A DNA stretch of 64,000 nucleotides from positions 2,637,501 to 2,701,500 of the forward strand of contig NZ_JAUTAJ010000004.1 of the NCBI RefSeq assembly GCF_030818485.1, written 5' to 3'. Both the position numbers and the translations under genes were made by a program. The DNA comes from Pseudoroseomonas cervicalis (lineage in GTDB: Bacteria; Pseudomonadota; Alphaproteobacteria; Acetobacterales; Acetobacteraceae). The notes beneath the pieces were generated by a model. It was not told where the DNA came from. It did no database searches and worked only from the letters and a program-made list of their open reading frames with translations. Below are positions 7,894 through 17,195 of the stretch, piece by piece. The first letter of the stretch is position 1, and each line of letters starts with the position of its first letter.

Positions 7894-8871
7894 ATGAGCA
7901 TTCGCGTCGGTATCGTCGGCATCAGCGGCTTCGGCGGCGGCGAGGCGCTGCGCCTCGTCGCCGGCCATCCCTCCTTCGAGCTCGTCTACGCAGCCGGCGA
8001 GGGCAGCGCCGGCAGCCGCCTCGGCGAGCGCTTCCCCGGCCTGCCGGCGCGGCTGGCCGATCTCGTCATCCGGAAATGGGACCCGGCCGGCCTGCCGCCG
8101 CTCGACCTGCTCTTCGCCTCGCTGCCCACCGGCGCCTCGGCCGCGGCGCTGGCGGCGGTCCCGGAGAGCGTGAAGATCGTCGATCTCGGCGGCGACCATC
8201 GCGACGCCGCGGGCTGGGCCTATGGCCTGGCCGATATCTGGCCCGAGCGCATCCAGGGGCAGCGGCGCGTCGCCAATCCCGGCTGCTTCCCGGCGGCCGT
8301 GCTGACGGCCCTCGCCCCGCTGCTGGCCGGGGGGCTGGTCGAGCCCGGCAACATCATCATCGATGCCAAGACCGGCATCTCGGGCGCCGGGCGCGGCGGC
8401 GCCGACAGCCGCTTCGGCTTCGCCGAGAGCAACGAGAATTTGGTGCCCTATGGCCTGCTCCAGCATGTGCACATGCCGGAGATGGCCCGCGCCATCGCGC
8501 GGCTCAGCGGCGGCAGCGCCGCCGGGCTGGTCTTCACCCCGCATCTGGTGCCGATGACCCGTGGCCTGCTGGCGACGATCTACTGCCGCGGCGGCGCCGG
8601 CACGGAGGAATGCCTGGCGGCGGCGCGGCGCTTCTATGCCGGGCGCGCCTTCATCCGCGTCACCGAGCGGCCGCCGCAGACCAAATGGGCGGCCGGCTCC
8701 AACCTCGCCTTCGTCAGCTACGCCGCCGATCCGCAGCGCGGGCTGGTGATGGCGCTGGGGGCGGTCGACAATCTGGGCAAGGGCGCGGCCGGCCAGGCGG
8801 TGCAGAACGCCAACCTGATCTGCGGCCTGCCGGAGACCACGGGGCTGGAGGGAATGCCCGCCTGGCCCTGA
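7894..8871 (+). CDS. argC: N-acetyl-gamma-glutamyl-phosphate reductase
   Basis: NADPH-dependent reduction of N-acetylglutamyl phosphate to the semialdehyde, third step of arginine synthesis. 325 residues. The N-terminal nucleotide-binding motif GIVGISGFGGGEALRLV and the active-site cysteine in NPGCFP (near residue 133) are present, followed by the dimerisation and substrate segments KTGISGAGR and HVHMPEM. The start ATG at 7894 lacks a strong ribosome site (CCAGGACC), which fits a gene under leader control. No other arg gene is adjacent. Confidence 0.93.
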   Translation: MSIRVGIVGISGFGGGEALRLVAGHPSFELVYAAGEGSAGSRLGERFPGLPARLADLVIRKWDPAGLPPLDLLFASLPTGASAAALAAVPESVKIVDLGGDHRDAAGWAYGLADIWPERIQGQRRVANPGCFPAAVLTALAPLLAGGLVEPGNIIIDAKTGISGAGRGGADSRFGFAESNENLVPYGLLQHVHMPEMARAIARLSGGSAAGLVFTPHLVPMTRGLLATIYCRGGAGTEECLAAARRFYAGRAFIRVTERPPQTKWAAGSNLAFVSYAADPQRGLVMALGAVDNLGKGAAGQAVQNANLICGLPETTGLEGMPAWP

Positions 8872-8887
8872 GCGGCGCCGGGCCGGC

Positions 8888-8919
8888 GGGCGCGGCGCCC
8901 GGGGCTGGGCGCGGCGCCC
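8888..8919. repeat. Tandem GC palindromes between convergent argC and ppk2
   Basis: The 13-bp palindrome GGGCGCGGCGCCC occurs twice with a 19-bp period (8888-8900 and 8907-8919). Lying between converging stop codons, it may act as a bidirectional transcription end. There is no T-run. Confidence 0.5.
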
Positions 8920-8936
8920 GGGGCTGCTGCCCGGGG

Positions 8937-9824
8937 CTACTCCTCGCTCTCCAGCGCCTGCCGCGCCTCCTGCAGCCGCGCCCTGCCCTCCGCGGGCAGT
9001 TCCGGATAGCGCGGGTCGATCCGCTCCAGCGCCTCGATCACCGCCTCCACCACCATCAGCCGGGTCAGCCATTTGCGGTCGGCCGGGACGATGAACCAGG
9101 GGGCGTGCGGCGCGGCGGTGGCGCGGATCGCCGCCTCATAGGCCTCCTGATAGGCGTCCCAGTGGCGCCGCTCGGCGATGTCGGAGGGGTCGAGCTTCCA
9201 GTTCTTGTCCGGCTCCTCGATGCGCTTCAGCAGCCGGTCGCGCTGCTCCTCGCGGCTGACATGCAGGAAGAATTTCAGCACCACGATGCCCTGGCGCGAG
9301 AGGTAGCGCTCGAAGGCCGCGATATCCTCCAGCCGGTGCTCCCAGATCGTCGGGCCCGTCACCTCCTCCGGCAGGCGCTGCCGCGCCAGCACCGGCGGGT
9401 GGACCCGCGCCACCAGCACCTCCTCGTACCAGGAGCGGTTGTGGATGCCGATCTGCCCGCGCGCCGGCAGCCGGGCGATGTGGCGGCGCAGGAAATCCTG
9501 GTCCAGCTCCTCCGGCCCCGGCGCCTTGAAGGCATGCACCGAGCAGCCCTGCGGATTGACGCCGGAAAACACGTGCTTGATGGCGCCATCCTTCCCGGCC
9601 GCGTCCATCGCCTGGAAGATGACGAACAGCGCGTGCCGGTCCTGCGCGGCAAGCCGCGCCTGCAGCTCCGACAGCCGCTCCACCCCTTCCCGCAGCAGCT
9701 CTTCCGAGCGCTCCTTGGTGCCGGCGGGGGCCGCGCCGCGGGTCGAGTAATCCCGCAGATGGAACCCCTTGCCGCCGGTCACCCGGCATGCGGCGACCTG
9801 GGCGCGGGCGAAGTCACGGGACAT
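8937..9824 (-). CDS. ppk2: Polyphosphate kinase 2 family protein (polyphosphate:nucleotide phosphotransferase)
   Basis: Transfers phosphate between polyphosphate and nucleoside mono- or diphosphates. 295 residues, single PPK2 domain. Walker A is at FQAMDAAGKDGAIKHV (about residues 67-82), with the lid and catalytic region NRSWYEEVLVARVHP and the Walker B segment QGIVVLKFFLHVSREEQ. The class (I, II or III) cannot be decided by eye. The start ATG at 9824 has GGAGG 6-8 nt upstream; a longer frame to 10010 would run into the upstream gene. It is last in a minus-strand unit after the cupin and OmpA-like genes. Confidence 0.9.
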   Translation of the reverse strand: MSRDFARAQVAACRVTGGKGFHLRDYSTRGAAPAGTKERSEELLREGVERLSELQARLAAQDRHALFVIFQAMDAAGKDGAIKHVFSGVNPQGCSVHAFKAPGPEELDQDFLRRHIARLPARGQIGIHNRSWYEEVLVARVHPPVLARQRLPEEVTGPTIWEHRLEDIAAFERYLSRQGIVVLKFFLHVSREEQRDRLLKRIEEPDKNWKLDPSDIAERRHWDAYQEAYEAAIRATAAPHAPWFIVPADRKWLTRLMVVEAVIEALERIDPRYPELPAEGRARLQEARQALESEE

Positions 9825-9861
9825 GGCGGCCTCCTGCCGGCGAGAGAGAGGGGGCCCCGCC

Positions 9862-10758
9862 TCAGCGGGCGGGGGCGGTCTCCGGCGTGGCGGCGGGCGC
9901 CTCGGGCGCCGGCGGCACCGGCGGCGGCACCACGGGCTGGACCGGCGCCGGGGGCGTGGCGTCGCCCTGCGGGCGCGGGGTGGCGTCGCCCTGTGGGCGG
10001 GGGGCATCACCCTGCGGGCGGGGGGCGGCCGGCGCCTCCGGCGGCGGCACCGGCGGCGGCGGGGCCGGCAGCGCGCCGGGGGAGGCCGGCGCCGGCTGGC
10101 CCGGTGCCGTCTGGCTGGGCGCCGGCTGGCTGGGCGCTGATTGGCTCGGCGCCTGGGGCGCGGCCGGGGCCGCCGGGCTGTCCGGCGCGGCGCCCCGCGG
10201 CGCTGCGGGCGGCTGCGGCGGCGCGGGCGGCGGCACCTCCGGCGCGGGCGCGCGCGGCGTGGCCGGGGCCGCCGGGCGCTGCGGCGCGGCCGGTGCCGGG
10301 GCGGTGGGCGCGGCCGGCGCCTCGGTCCCCGGCAGGGCGGGCAGCACCACGATGGTCACGCTGCGCGATTCACGGTTCGGCGTGCGGCTGGCGAAGCCGG
10401 GGTTGCGCGCCTCGGCGCGGATGCGGTCGCGCTCGATCCCCTGGCCGACCGAGAGCAGCTCCGCCACCTCCCGCGCGCGGCGGGCGGCGAGCTGGGTGCT
10501 GGTGGTCTGCCCGCCCTCGCGCACCGCATGGCCCAGCACGCAGATGTTGCGCCCCGGCTCGGCCTTGGCCAGCGCCGCGGCGGCGGCGACCGGGGTGCGG
10601 GCGCCGTCATTCGGCCGCGCGCTGCCCTGGGGGAAGCGCACTTCGAACACATCATCCTCCAGCCGCTCCGCGCCGATGCAGTTGAACTGGCGGGGCTGGG
10701 CCTCGGCTGCCCCGGCCGGGAGCAGCAGGGGCAGGAGCAGCAGGAGAGACTTCTTCAT
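9862..10758 (-). CDS. OmpA-family protein with long proline/alanine-rich tail
   Basis: 298 residues. A signal peptide (MKKSLLLLLPLLLPAGAAEA) is followed by an OmpA-like peptidoglycan-binding-type domain at about 30-140 (FEVRFPQGSARPNDGARTPVAAAAALAK, ARRAREVAELLSVGQGIERDRI, NRESRSVTIVV). From about residue 145 it is almost entirely Pro, Ala and Gln, with short tandem units such as PRPQGDA (three near-copies) and PSQ(S/P)AP. The tail probably spans the periplasm or is disordered. The ATG overlaps the stop of the cupin gene (ATGA). Confidence 0.8.
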   Translation of the reverse strand: MKKSLLLLLPLLLPAGAAEAQPRQFNCIGAERLEDDVFEVRFPQGSARPNDGARTPVAAAAALAKAEPGRNICVLGHAVREGGQTTSTQLAARRAREVAELLSVGQGIERDRIRAEARNPGFASRTPNRESRSVTIVVLPALPGTEAPAAPTAPAPAAPQRPAAPATPRAPAPEVPPPAPPQPPAAPRGAAPDSPAAPAAPQAPSQSAPSQPAPSQTAPGQPAPASPGALPAPPPPVPPPEAPAAPRPQGDAPRPQGDATPRPQGDATPPAPVQPVVPPPVPPAPEAPAATPETAPAR

Positions 10759-11975
10759 GCGGCGACGAGCAATCCGGATTCGGCCAGGCGCTGCAGCAGC
10801 GCGCTAGCGTCGATGGAGGGGTGCGCGGCGCGCAGCTCGGCCTCGGTGCCGTCGGGGCGGGCGAGCAGCCAATTGGCCGCCTCCGCCTCGGCCGGCGCCA
10901 GCGGCAGGGCGCCGTTCGGCGCCTTGACCACCCATTCGGCGCCGCGCCGCACCGCCTTCACCCCGGGCTGGACCACGCGGAAGGCATTTTCCTCGCTGCC
11001 GCCGCCGGGTGTGGCGGGCGCGGCCAGGCCACGCGCCGCCAGCAGGTCGTTGCCGCCGCGGCGGTAGCGGTAATCCGCCACGAACTTGGCCAGCACATCC
11101 ATCACCTTGGGGTCCCGCGTCAGCTCCGACAGGCGCTGCCCGAGCTGGGCCGCACGGCTGGTCAACGCGAAGCGGGAGGCCGCGGTTCCATCCTGGCGCG
11201 GCAGCGGCTTGCGGAACTCGGTCTCATACAGCACGCGCTCGAGCAGGATGTTCACCAGATCCATGCCGAGCGGCGCATGCACGCCATAGGCGATATGGAC
11301 GGAGCTCGGCGCCTCGGCCAGCGCGTCATGGTACCAGCCGCGCGGCAAATAGAGCAGGTCGCCGGTCTTCAGCGTCACTTGGCCGCGCAGGCGGCCCTTG
11401 GCCTGGTCGTGATGCGCCTGGCCCAGGCTGCGGAAGGCCGGGTGCGGGATCGGCCATTCGGCGCGGCCTTCCCAGATGTTCCAGGTCTTCTCGCCCTCGA
11501 CCTGCACGGCCCAGACGTCATGCGTGTCGAAATGGCTGGGGAAGGCCTTGTGGCTCTGCCAGGAGATGTAGACATTCGCCTGCGCCTTGCCGAGCCCGGC
11601 CTCCTCCAGCGCCGAGGACACGGCGGTCAGGCCGGGCGTCAGGCTGTCCACGTCGTTCAGCACGATCGAGGCGCCGCGCTTCACCCATTCCGCCACCTTG
11701 TGCGACTCGGGCTGCAGGACGGCGGCGTTGTCGCGGCTGGTGGCGCGGCCGCAATACTGCTCCGGCGGCACGGCATTGCCGTCCAGCACCAGCTTCAGCG
11801 ACTGGCTGGACCAGATATGCGTCTGGTCGAGCAGCCGGTTGATCTGCCGCCAGGAGAGCACGGAGGCGAATTTCGCCGCGCCGCCCTGCACATGCAGCGG
11901 CTGCTTGTCATAGTACTCGGCGAAGAACTGCTCCGGTGTGACGGGGGCGAGGAGGTCGGCGAGCGTGCTGATCAT
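10755..11975 (-). CDS. JmjC/cupin_4 domain protein (ribosomal-oxygenase-like)
   Basis: 406 residues of the cupin_4/JmjC family, whose E. coli member RoxA (YcfD) hydroxylates an arginine of ribosomal protein L16. Iron ligands are apparent in SHFDTHDVWAVQVEGEKTW (HxD) and the distal His in the DLLYLPRGWYHDALA / SVHIAYGVH region. The C-terminal part contains a winged-helix-like segment ending ALLQRLAESGLLVAA. The 2-oxoglutarate-dependent role is from family knowledge; the substrate is not shown by the sequence. The start ATG at 11975 matches the family N-terminus (LLAPVTPEQFFAEYYDKQPLHV). First gene of the cupin-OmpA-ppk2 unit. Confidence 0.85.
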   Translation of the reverse strand: MISTLADLLAPVTPEQFFAEYYDKQPLHVQGGAAKFASVLSWRQINRLLDQTHIWSSQSLKLVLDGNAVPPEQYCGRATSRDNAAVLQPESHKVAEWVKRGASIVLNDVDSLTPGLTAVSSALEEAGLGKAQANVYISWQSHKAFPSHFDTHDVWAVQVEGEKTWNIWEGRAEWPIPHPAFRSLGQAHHDQAKGRLRGQVTLKTGDLLYLPRGWYHDALAEAPSSVHIAYGVHAPLGMDLVNILLERVLYETEFRKPLPRQDGTAASRFALTSRAAQLGQRLSELTRDPKVMDVLAKFVADYRYRRGGNDLLAARGLAAPATPGGGSEENAFRVVQPGVKAVRRGAEWVVKAPNGALPLAPAEAEAANWLLARPDGTEAELRAAHPSIDASALLQRLAESGLLVAA

Positions 11976-12299
11976 GCGGAGAGGATAGCCCCGTCCCCGC
12001 GCCGCGGTCACCGGGGGAAAAACGGCCGCGCCACGCGCCCGCGGCGCGCTCCGCGCCGCTTCGCGCGGCGCCGGGCGCGGGGCCCGCCCGCTGCGGCGGG
12101 GCAGCATGGGCGGCGCCGCGCGGGCGCCGCCGCGCACGGCGCGCCGAGCCCACGCGAAGCGGCGCGAAAGCGGCGAAAAGATGGCCCTTTGCCGCCGAAT
12201 ATTTATGCAAATTGCCCCGCAAACCGGCACGCCATGGCTTGAACCGGGCCCGGCCCTGGCCGATTTTCCGGCCTGTCCATCCCAGGAAGGAGCAGGGGC
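11976..12299. other. Divergent intergenic region between the cupin gene and NAD-GDH
   Basis: 324 bp with no credible gene. It is GC-rich with many short self-complementary blocks (12030-12160), then a sharply AT-richer stretch at 12199-12220 (GAATATTTATGCAAATTG), the most likely place for the GDH promoter. AGGAAGGAG just before 12300 is the GDH ribosome site. Confidence 0.5.
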
Positions 12300-15200
12300 A
12301 TGCCGGAAGGCCAGGGCCGCGAGCGCGGCGCAAGGGCGGAGTTGCTGCGCGCGGCGGTGGAGGCGCTCCGCCAGCAGGCACCCGGCCTGCCGGAGCATGC
12401 CGCGACCCTGCTGCACCGCCTGGCCGAGGCGCTGCCGACCGCCGAGCTGGCGGCCGAGCCGCCGGAGCGGCTGGCCGCCGCCGCCGCCAGCCTGCACGCC
12501 TTCGCCGCCGAGCGCGAGCCGGGCAGCGCCAAGGTGCGCATCGTGCCCCCCGGCCCCGGCCGCGGCGCCGTGGCGGTGGCCGAGATCGTCACCGACGACA
12601 TGCCCTTCCTGGTGGACAGCGTGCTGGCCGCGCTCGCCCTCTCCGGCCGCACGCCGCGCCGGCTGCTGCATCCGGTGCTGCGCGTGACGCGCGACGCCGG
12701 CGGCAGGCTGGCCGCCATCGGCGAGGGCGAGGCGGCCGAGAGCATGATGCATGTCGAGATCGCCCCCGCCGCGGCGCGGCTGGTCGGCACCGGCGAGGCG
12801 CCCTCCGAGGGCTGGGAGGCGACCGAGGCGGCGCTGTCCCAGGCCATGGCCGATGTGCGCCAGGCCGTTGCCGATTTCCCCGCCGTGCTGGAGCGGCTGC
12901 GCGCGGCCGAGGCCGAGATCGCCGGCAGCGGCGCCGACGCCGCCGCCGGCCAGGCCTTCCTGCGCTGGATGGCGGAGGACAATTTCGTCTTCCTCGGCCA
13001 CCGGCTGATCCGCTTCGGCGCGGGTGGCGACACGGCGGAGGACGGGCTCGGCCTGCTGCGCGACGCCGCCGTGCCGGTGTTCGACGCGCTGCGCGACCTG
13101 GCCTCGATCCCGCCGGCGGTGCGCGCCTCGCTGCGCGGCGCGGCGCCGCTGGCCATCGCCAAGGCCAATATGCGCGCCCGCGTGCACCGGCCGCAGCATG
13201 CCGATGTGGTGGCCACCCGCGTCTTCGGCGCCGATGGGCAGGTCACCGGCGTGCGGCTGTTCCTCGGCCTGTTCGCGGCCTCGGCCTACAACCGCAACCC
13301 GCGCAGCATCCCCTGGCTGTCGGCCAAGGTGGAGCGCATCCTGGACCGCGCCGGCGTCAACCCGGACAGCCATGATGGCCGCGCGCTGCGCAACATCCTC
13401 GACACCTGGCCGCGCGACGAGCTGTTCCAGGCCGAGGACGACGCCATCCTGGAAGGCGCGCATCGCGCGCTCGACCTGTTCATCCGGCCGCGCCCGGCGC
13501 TCTATATCCGCCGCGACCCGTTCGAGCGCTTCGTCTCCGCCATCGCCTGGCTGCCGCGCGACACCTTCGACACGCGGCTGCGCGAGAAGGTCGGCGCCAT
13601 GCTGGCGCGCGCCTTCGGCGGCCGGCTCTCGGCCTTCCACATCGCGCTCGGCGACACGCCGCTGGCGCGGGTGCACTACATCATCGGCACCACGCCCGGC
13701 GCGGTGACCAGCGTCGACGACGTGGCGCTGGAGGCCGCGGTGGCGCAGGCCGCCCGCCCCTTCACCGACCGGCTGGGCGAGGCGCTGACCGCCGATCTCG
13801 GCGAGACCCGCGCCGCCGCCACCCTGGCGCGCTGGACCGATGGTTTCCCCGCCGCCTATAGCGAGACGGCGACGGCGACCCAGGCCGTGGCCGATCTGCA
13901 GCTGGCCGAGGCCGCGCTGTCCGCCGGCCGCCCCGCCGCGCGCTTCGAGCGCCGCCCGGGCGAGAGCCGCCGCAGCCTGACGCTGCGCCTGGTGCATCCG
14001 GGCGGGCCGCTGCCGCTGGCCGATGCGCTGCCGCTGTTCGAGAGCCTGGATCTGCGCGCCATCGAGGAGCAGCCCTACCATCTGCAGCCCAAGGGCGCCG
14101 ATGGCGCGCCGGCGCGGGCGGTGCTGCATGTCTTCTCGCTGGAGGCCGGCACCGAGCTGGCCGAAAGCCGCTTCCCCGCCATCCTGGAGGCGCTGGCCGC
14201 GCTGCAGGATGGGCGTGACGAGGTGGACGGGTTCAACCGCCTGGTCACCCGCGCGGGGCTCTCCTGGCGCGAGGCCTGGCTGCTGCGCGCGCTGTATCGC
14301 TGGCTGAAGCAGGTGGGCTTCGCCTTCGCCCAGGGCTCGGTGGAGGCGGCGCTGGCCGCCAATCCGCGCGCCGCGCGGCTGCTGGTCGGGCTGTTCAATA
14401 CCCGCTTCGACCCCGCCGCCGAGAATCGCGACACGGCGGAGGCCGCGCTTTCGGCCGAATGGGCGCAGCTGATCGAGGCGGTGGAGGACCCCGACACCGA
14501 CCGCATCCTGACCCGGCTGCGCACCGCCCTCGATGCGGTGCTGCGCACCAACTACTTCCAGGGCAAGGGCTATATCGCGCTGAAGATCGACAGCGCCGCG
14601 GCGGGCGAGATGCCGCAGCCGCGCCCCTGGCGCGAGATCTTCGTCCACGCCCCGCATATGGAAGGCTGCCATCTGCGCGCCGGCCCGGTGGCGCGCGGCG
14701 GCATCCGCTGGTCCGACCGCAGAGAGGATTTCCGCACCGAGATCCTGGGCCTGATGAAGGCGCAGCGGCTGAAGAACGTCGTCATCGTGCCGACGGGGGC
14801 CAAGGGCGGCTTCGTGCTGAAGGGCGCGGTGCCGCCGGCCACCGACCGCGAGGCCTTCATGGCCACCGGCATCGCCGCCTACAGGACGCTGATCCGCGGC
14901 ATGCTGGACGTCACCGACAACCTCAAGGGCGAGGTGGTGGTGCCGCCCCCCGCCGTGGTGCGGCGCGACGGCGACGACCCCTATATCGTCGCCGCCGCCG
15001 ACAAGGGCACGGCGACCTTCAGCGACATCGCCAACGGGCTGGCGCAGGAATACGGCTTCTGGCTGGACGACGCCTTCGCCTCCGGCGGCAGCCAGGGCTA
15101 TGACCACAAGGCGATGGGCATCACCGCCAAGGGCGCCTGGGTGATGATCGCCCGGCATTTCTCCGAGCTCGGCCACGACATCCAGAAGACCCCCTTCACC

Positions 15201-17000
15201 ATGGTGGGCGTGGGCGACATGTCCGGCGACGTGTTCGGCAACGGGTTGCTGGTGTCGAAACAGACGAAGCTGCTGGCGGCCTTCGACCACCGCCACATCT
15301 TCATCGACCCCTCGCCGGACCCGGCCGCGTCCTATGAGGAGCGGGCGCGCATCTTCGCCCTGCCGCGTTCCTCCTGGGCCGATTATAACCCGGAAAAAAT
15401 CAGCGCCGGCGGCGGCGTCTATCCGCGCAATGCCCGCACCGTGCCGCTCTCGGCCGAGGCGCGCGCGCTGCTCGGCATCGAGGCGGAGCGGCCGGACCCG
15501 GCGACGGTGATGCAGGCGATCCTGCGCGCCCAGGTCGACCTGCTCTATTTCGGCGGCATCGGCACCTATGTGAAGGCCTCGACCGAGAGCCAGGCCGAGG
15601 CCGGCGACCGCGCCAATGACGCCATCCGCATCGATGGGCGTGAGGTCCGCGCCCGCATCCTGGGCGAGGGCGCCAATCTCGGCGTCACCCAGGCCGGGCG
15701 CATCGAGGCGGCGCGGCTGGGCGCCGAGGGCGCCGGGGTGAAGCTGAACACCGACGCGCTGGACAATTCGGCCGGTGTCTCGACCTCCGACCACGAGGTC
15801 AACATCAAGATCCTGCTGGCCGATGCCCGCGCCGCCGGCGCGCTGACCGAGCGGCAGCGCGACGCGCTGCTGGTCGAGATGACCGACGAGGTGGCGGCGC
15901 TGGTGCTGCGCGACAATGCGCAGCAATCGCTGGCCGTGTCGCTGGAGGAGGCGATGGGCGCCGAGGCGCTGCCGGCGCATGCGGCGCTGATGACGCGGCT
16001 GGAGGCGAGCGGGCTGCTGGACCGCGCGGTCGCCGGCCTGCCGGATGCCGCGGCGCTGGAGACGCGCATCGCCCAGGGCGCCGGGCTGACGCGGCCGGAG
16101 CTGTCCGCCCTGCTGCCGTTTGCCAAGCTGTGGCTGACCGAGGCGATCGAGCAGGGCGGGCTGGCCGAGGATCCGGCGCTGCTGCCGTTGCTGGAGAGCT
16201 ATTTCCCGAGCGCGCTGCGCCAGGGCTACGCCCCCTATATCGCCCGGCACCGGCTGCGGAAGGAGCTGCTGGCGACCATCCTGGCCAATGACGTGGCCAA
16301 CCGGCTGGGCCCGGCCGGGCTGGCGCGGCTGGCCGCCGGCACCGGCCCGGCCGAGGCGGCGCGCGCCGTGATCCTGGCCGACCGTCTGCTGGGGCTGGGC
16401 GAGGCGATGGATGCGGCGGATGCGGCCGAGGCCCCGGCCGAGGCGCGCTATGCCGCCATGCTGGCGCTGCGCCAGCTGCTGGCCGCCACGGCGCGGGAGC
16501 TGCTGCCGATGCCGGAGACGGCGCTGCCGCTGCAGCAGGCGCTGGACGCGCTGCGCCCGGGGGTGGAGGGTCTGGTCGCCGCCGAGACCGCCGCCGCCGA
16601 GCCGGCCGCCGAGGGTCTGCCCGAGAGCGTGGCGCGGCTGGTGGCCGCCGCCCCGGCGCTGGAGGCGGCGCCGGCCATCGTGCGGCTGTCGCGCCAGGCG
16701 GGGGTGGAGCCGGCGCGCGCCGCCGCGGCCTGGGCCCGGGTGGGCGAGGCCTTCCACCTGCCGGCGCTGCGCCAGGCGGCGCAGCAGGCGCAGGCCACCG
16801 GCCCCTTCGGCACGCGGGCCAAGGCGGCGCTGCTGGATGATCTGGCGGATCTGCAGACGCGGCTGGCCACTTCCTGCCTGAAGGGCAGCCTGCCCGAGGC
16901 CGAGGGCGCCCGCCGCGTGGCGCAGGAGGCCGCGGCCCGCCCCGACCTGGCTGCGGTGACGGTGGCCGTGCGCGAGATCGCCCGCGCGATCCAAAACTGA
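12300..17000 (+). CDS. gdhB: NAD-specific glutamate dehydrogenase (large, GDH-180 type)
   Basis: Oxidative deamination of glutamate to 2-oxoglutarate. At 1566 residues it is the giant NAD-GDH class, not the 450-residue class. N-terminal ACT-like regulatory modules occupy about the first 600 residues. The catalytic core contains GGIRWSDRREDFRTEILGLMKAQ (near 800-823), VPTGAKGGFVLK with the catalytic lysine, and nucleotide-binding segments VGVGDMSGDVFGNG and GEGANLGVTQ. A helical C-terminal domain follows. AGGAAGGAG precedes the ATG. It is monocistronic, followed by repeats and a terminator. The main use is probably glutamate catabolism. Confidence 0.95.
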   Translation: MPEGQGRERGARAELLRAAVEALRQQAPGLPEHAATLLHRLAEALPTAELAAEPPERLAAAAASLHAFAAEREPGSAKVRIVPPGPGRGAVAVAEIVTDDMPFLVDSVLAALALSGRTPRRLLHPVLRVTRDAGGRLAAIGEGEAAESMMHVEIAPAAARLVGTGEAPSEGWEATEAALSQAMADVRQAVADFPAVLERLRAAEAEIAGSGADAAAGQAFLRWMAEDNFVFLGHRLIRFGAGGDTAEDGLGLLRDAAVPVFDALRDLASIPPAVRASLRGAAPLAIAKANMRARVHRPQHADVVATRVFGADGQVTGVRLFLGLFAASAYNRNPRSIPWLSAKVERILDRAGVNPDSHDGRALRNILDTWPRDELFQAEDDAILEGAHRALDLFIRPRPALYIRRDPFERFVSAIAWLPRDTFDTRLREKVGAMLARAFGGRLSAFHIALGDTPLARVHYIIGTTPGAVTSVDDVALEAAVAQAARPFTDRLGEALTADLGETRAAATLARWTDGFPAAYSETATATQAVADLQLAEAALSAGRPAARFERRPGESRRSLTLRLVHPGGPLPLADALPLFESLDLRAIEEQPYHLQPKGADGAPARAVLHVFSLEAGTELAESRFPAILEALAALQDGRDEVDGFNRLVTRAGLSWREAWLLRALYRWLKQVGFAFAQGSVEAALAANPRAARLLVGLFNTRFDPAAENRDTAEAALSAEWAQLIEAVEDPDTDRILTRLRTALDAVLRTNYFQGKGYIALKIDSAAAGEMPQPRPWREIFVHAPHMEGCHLRAGPVARGGIRWSDRREDFRTEILGLMKAQRLKNVVIVPTGAKGGFVLKGAVPPATDREAFMATGIAAYRTLIRGMLDVTDNLKGEVVVPPPAVVRRDGDDPYIVAAADKGTATFSDIANGLAQEYGFWLDDAFASGGSQGYDHKAMGITAKGAWVMIARHFSELGHDIQKTPFTMVGVGDMSGDVFGNGLLVSKQTKLLAAFDHRHIFIDPSPDPAASYEERARIFALPRSSWADYNPEKISAGGGVYPRNARTVPLSAEARALLGIEAERPDPATVMQAILRAQVDLLYFGGIGTYVKASTESQAEAGDRANDAIRIDGREVRARILGEGANLGVTQAGRIEAARLGAEGAGVKLNTDALDNSAGVSTSDHEVNIKILLADARAAGALTERQRDALLVEMTDEVAALVLRDNAQQSLAVSLEEAMGAEALPAHAALMTRLEASGLLDRAVAGLPDAAALETRIAQGAGLTRPELSALLPFAKLWLTEAIEQGGLAEDPALLPLLESYFPSALRQGYAPYIARHRLRKELLATILANDVANRLGPAGLARLAAGTGPAEAARAVILADRLLGLGEAMDAADAAEAPAEARYAAMLALRQLLAATARELLPMPETALPLQQALDALRPGVEGLVAAETAAAEPAAEGLPESVARLVAAAPALEAAPAIVRLSRQAGVEPARAAAAWARVGEAFHLPALRQAAQQAQATGPFGTRAKAALLDDLADLQTRLATSCLKGSLPEAEGARRVAQEAAARPDLAAVTVAVREIARAIQN

Positions 17001-17003
17001 CGG

Positions 17004-17105
17004 CGGGGTCCGGGGTGGCCCTGCCACCCCGGCGGTGGGGTCTGGGGAGGCAGCGCCTCCCCAGATATCTTCCGGTTTGTCTGGGGAGGCAGCGCCTCCC
17101 CGGCA
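17004..17105. repeat. GC-rich palindromic repeat cluster (family 2) at the gdhB 3' end
   Basis: Starts 4 nt after the gdhB stop. It holds one GGGGTGGC / GCCACCCC hairpin and two direct copies of the palindrome CTGGGGAGGCAGCGCCTCCCC (17042 and 17080). The same building blocks recur at 18460, 19724, 53601, 61490 and 61959. Confidence 0.85.
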
Positions 17106-17111
17106 GATGAC

Positions 17112-17145
17112 AAAGGCCGGAAGGGACCTCCCCTCCCGGCCTTTT
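17112..17145 (+). terminator. Rho-independent terminator after gdhB
   Basis: AAAGGCCGG and CCGGCCTTTT enclose an inner AGGG / CCCT stem. The loop is short and TTTT follows. It closes the gdhB transcript, downstream of the repeat cluster. Confidence 0.8.
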
Positions 17146-17195
17146 CCATGCCCGCGCTCTGGCCAGTCCCGGCCCGCGCGGGCAGTCTGCCGCGC

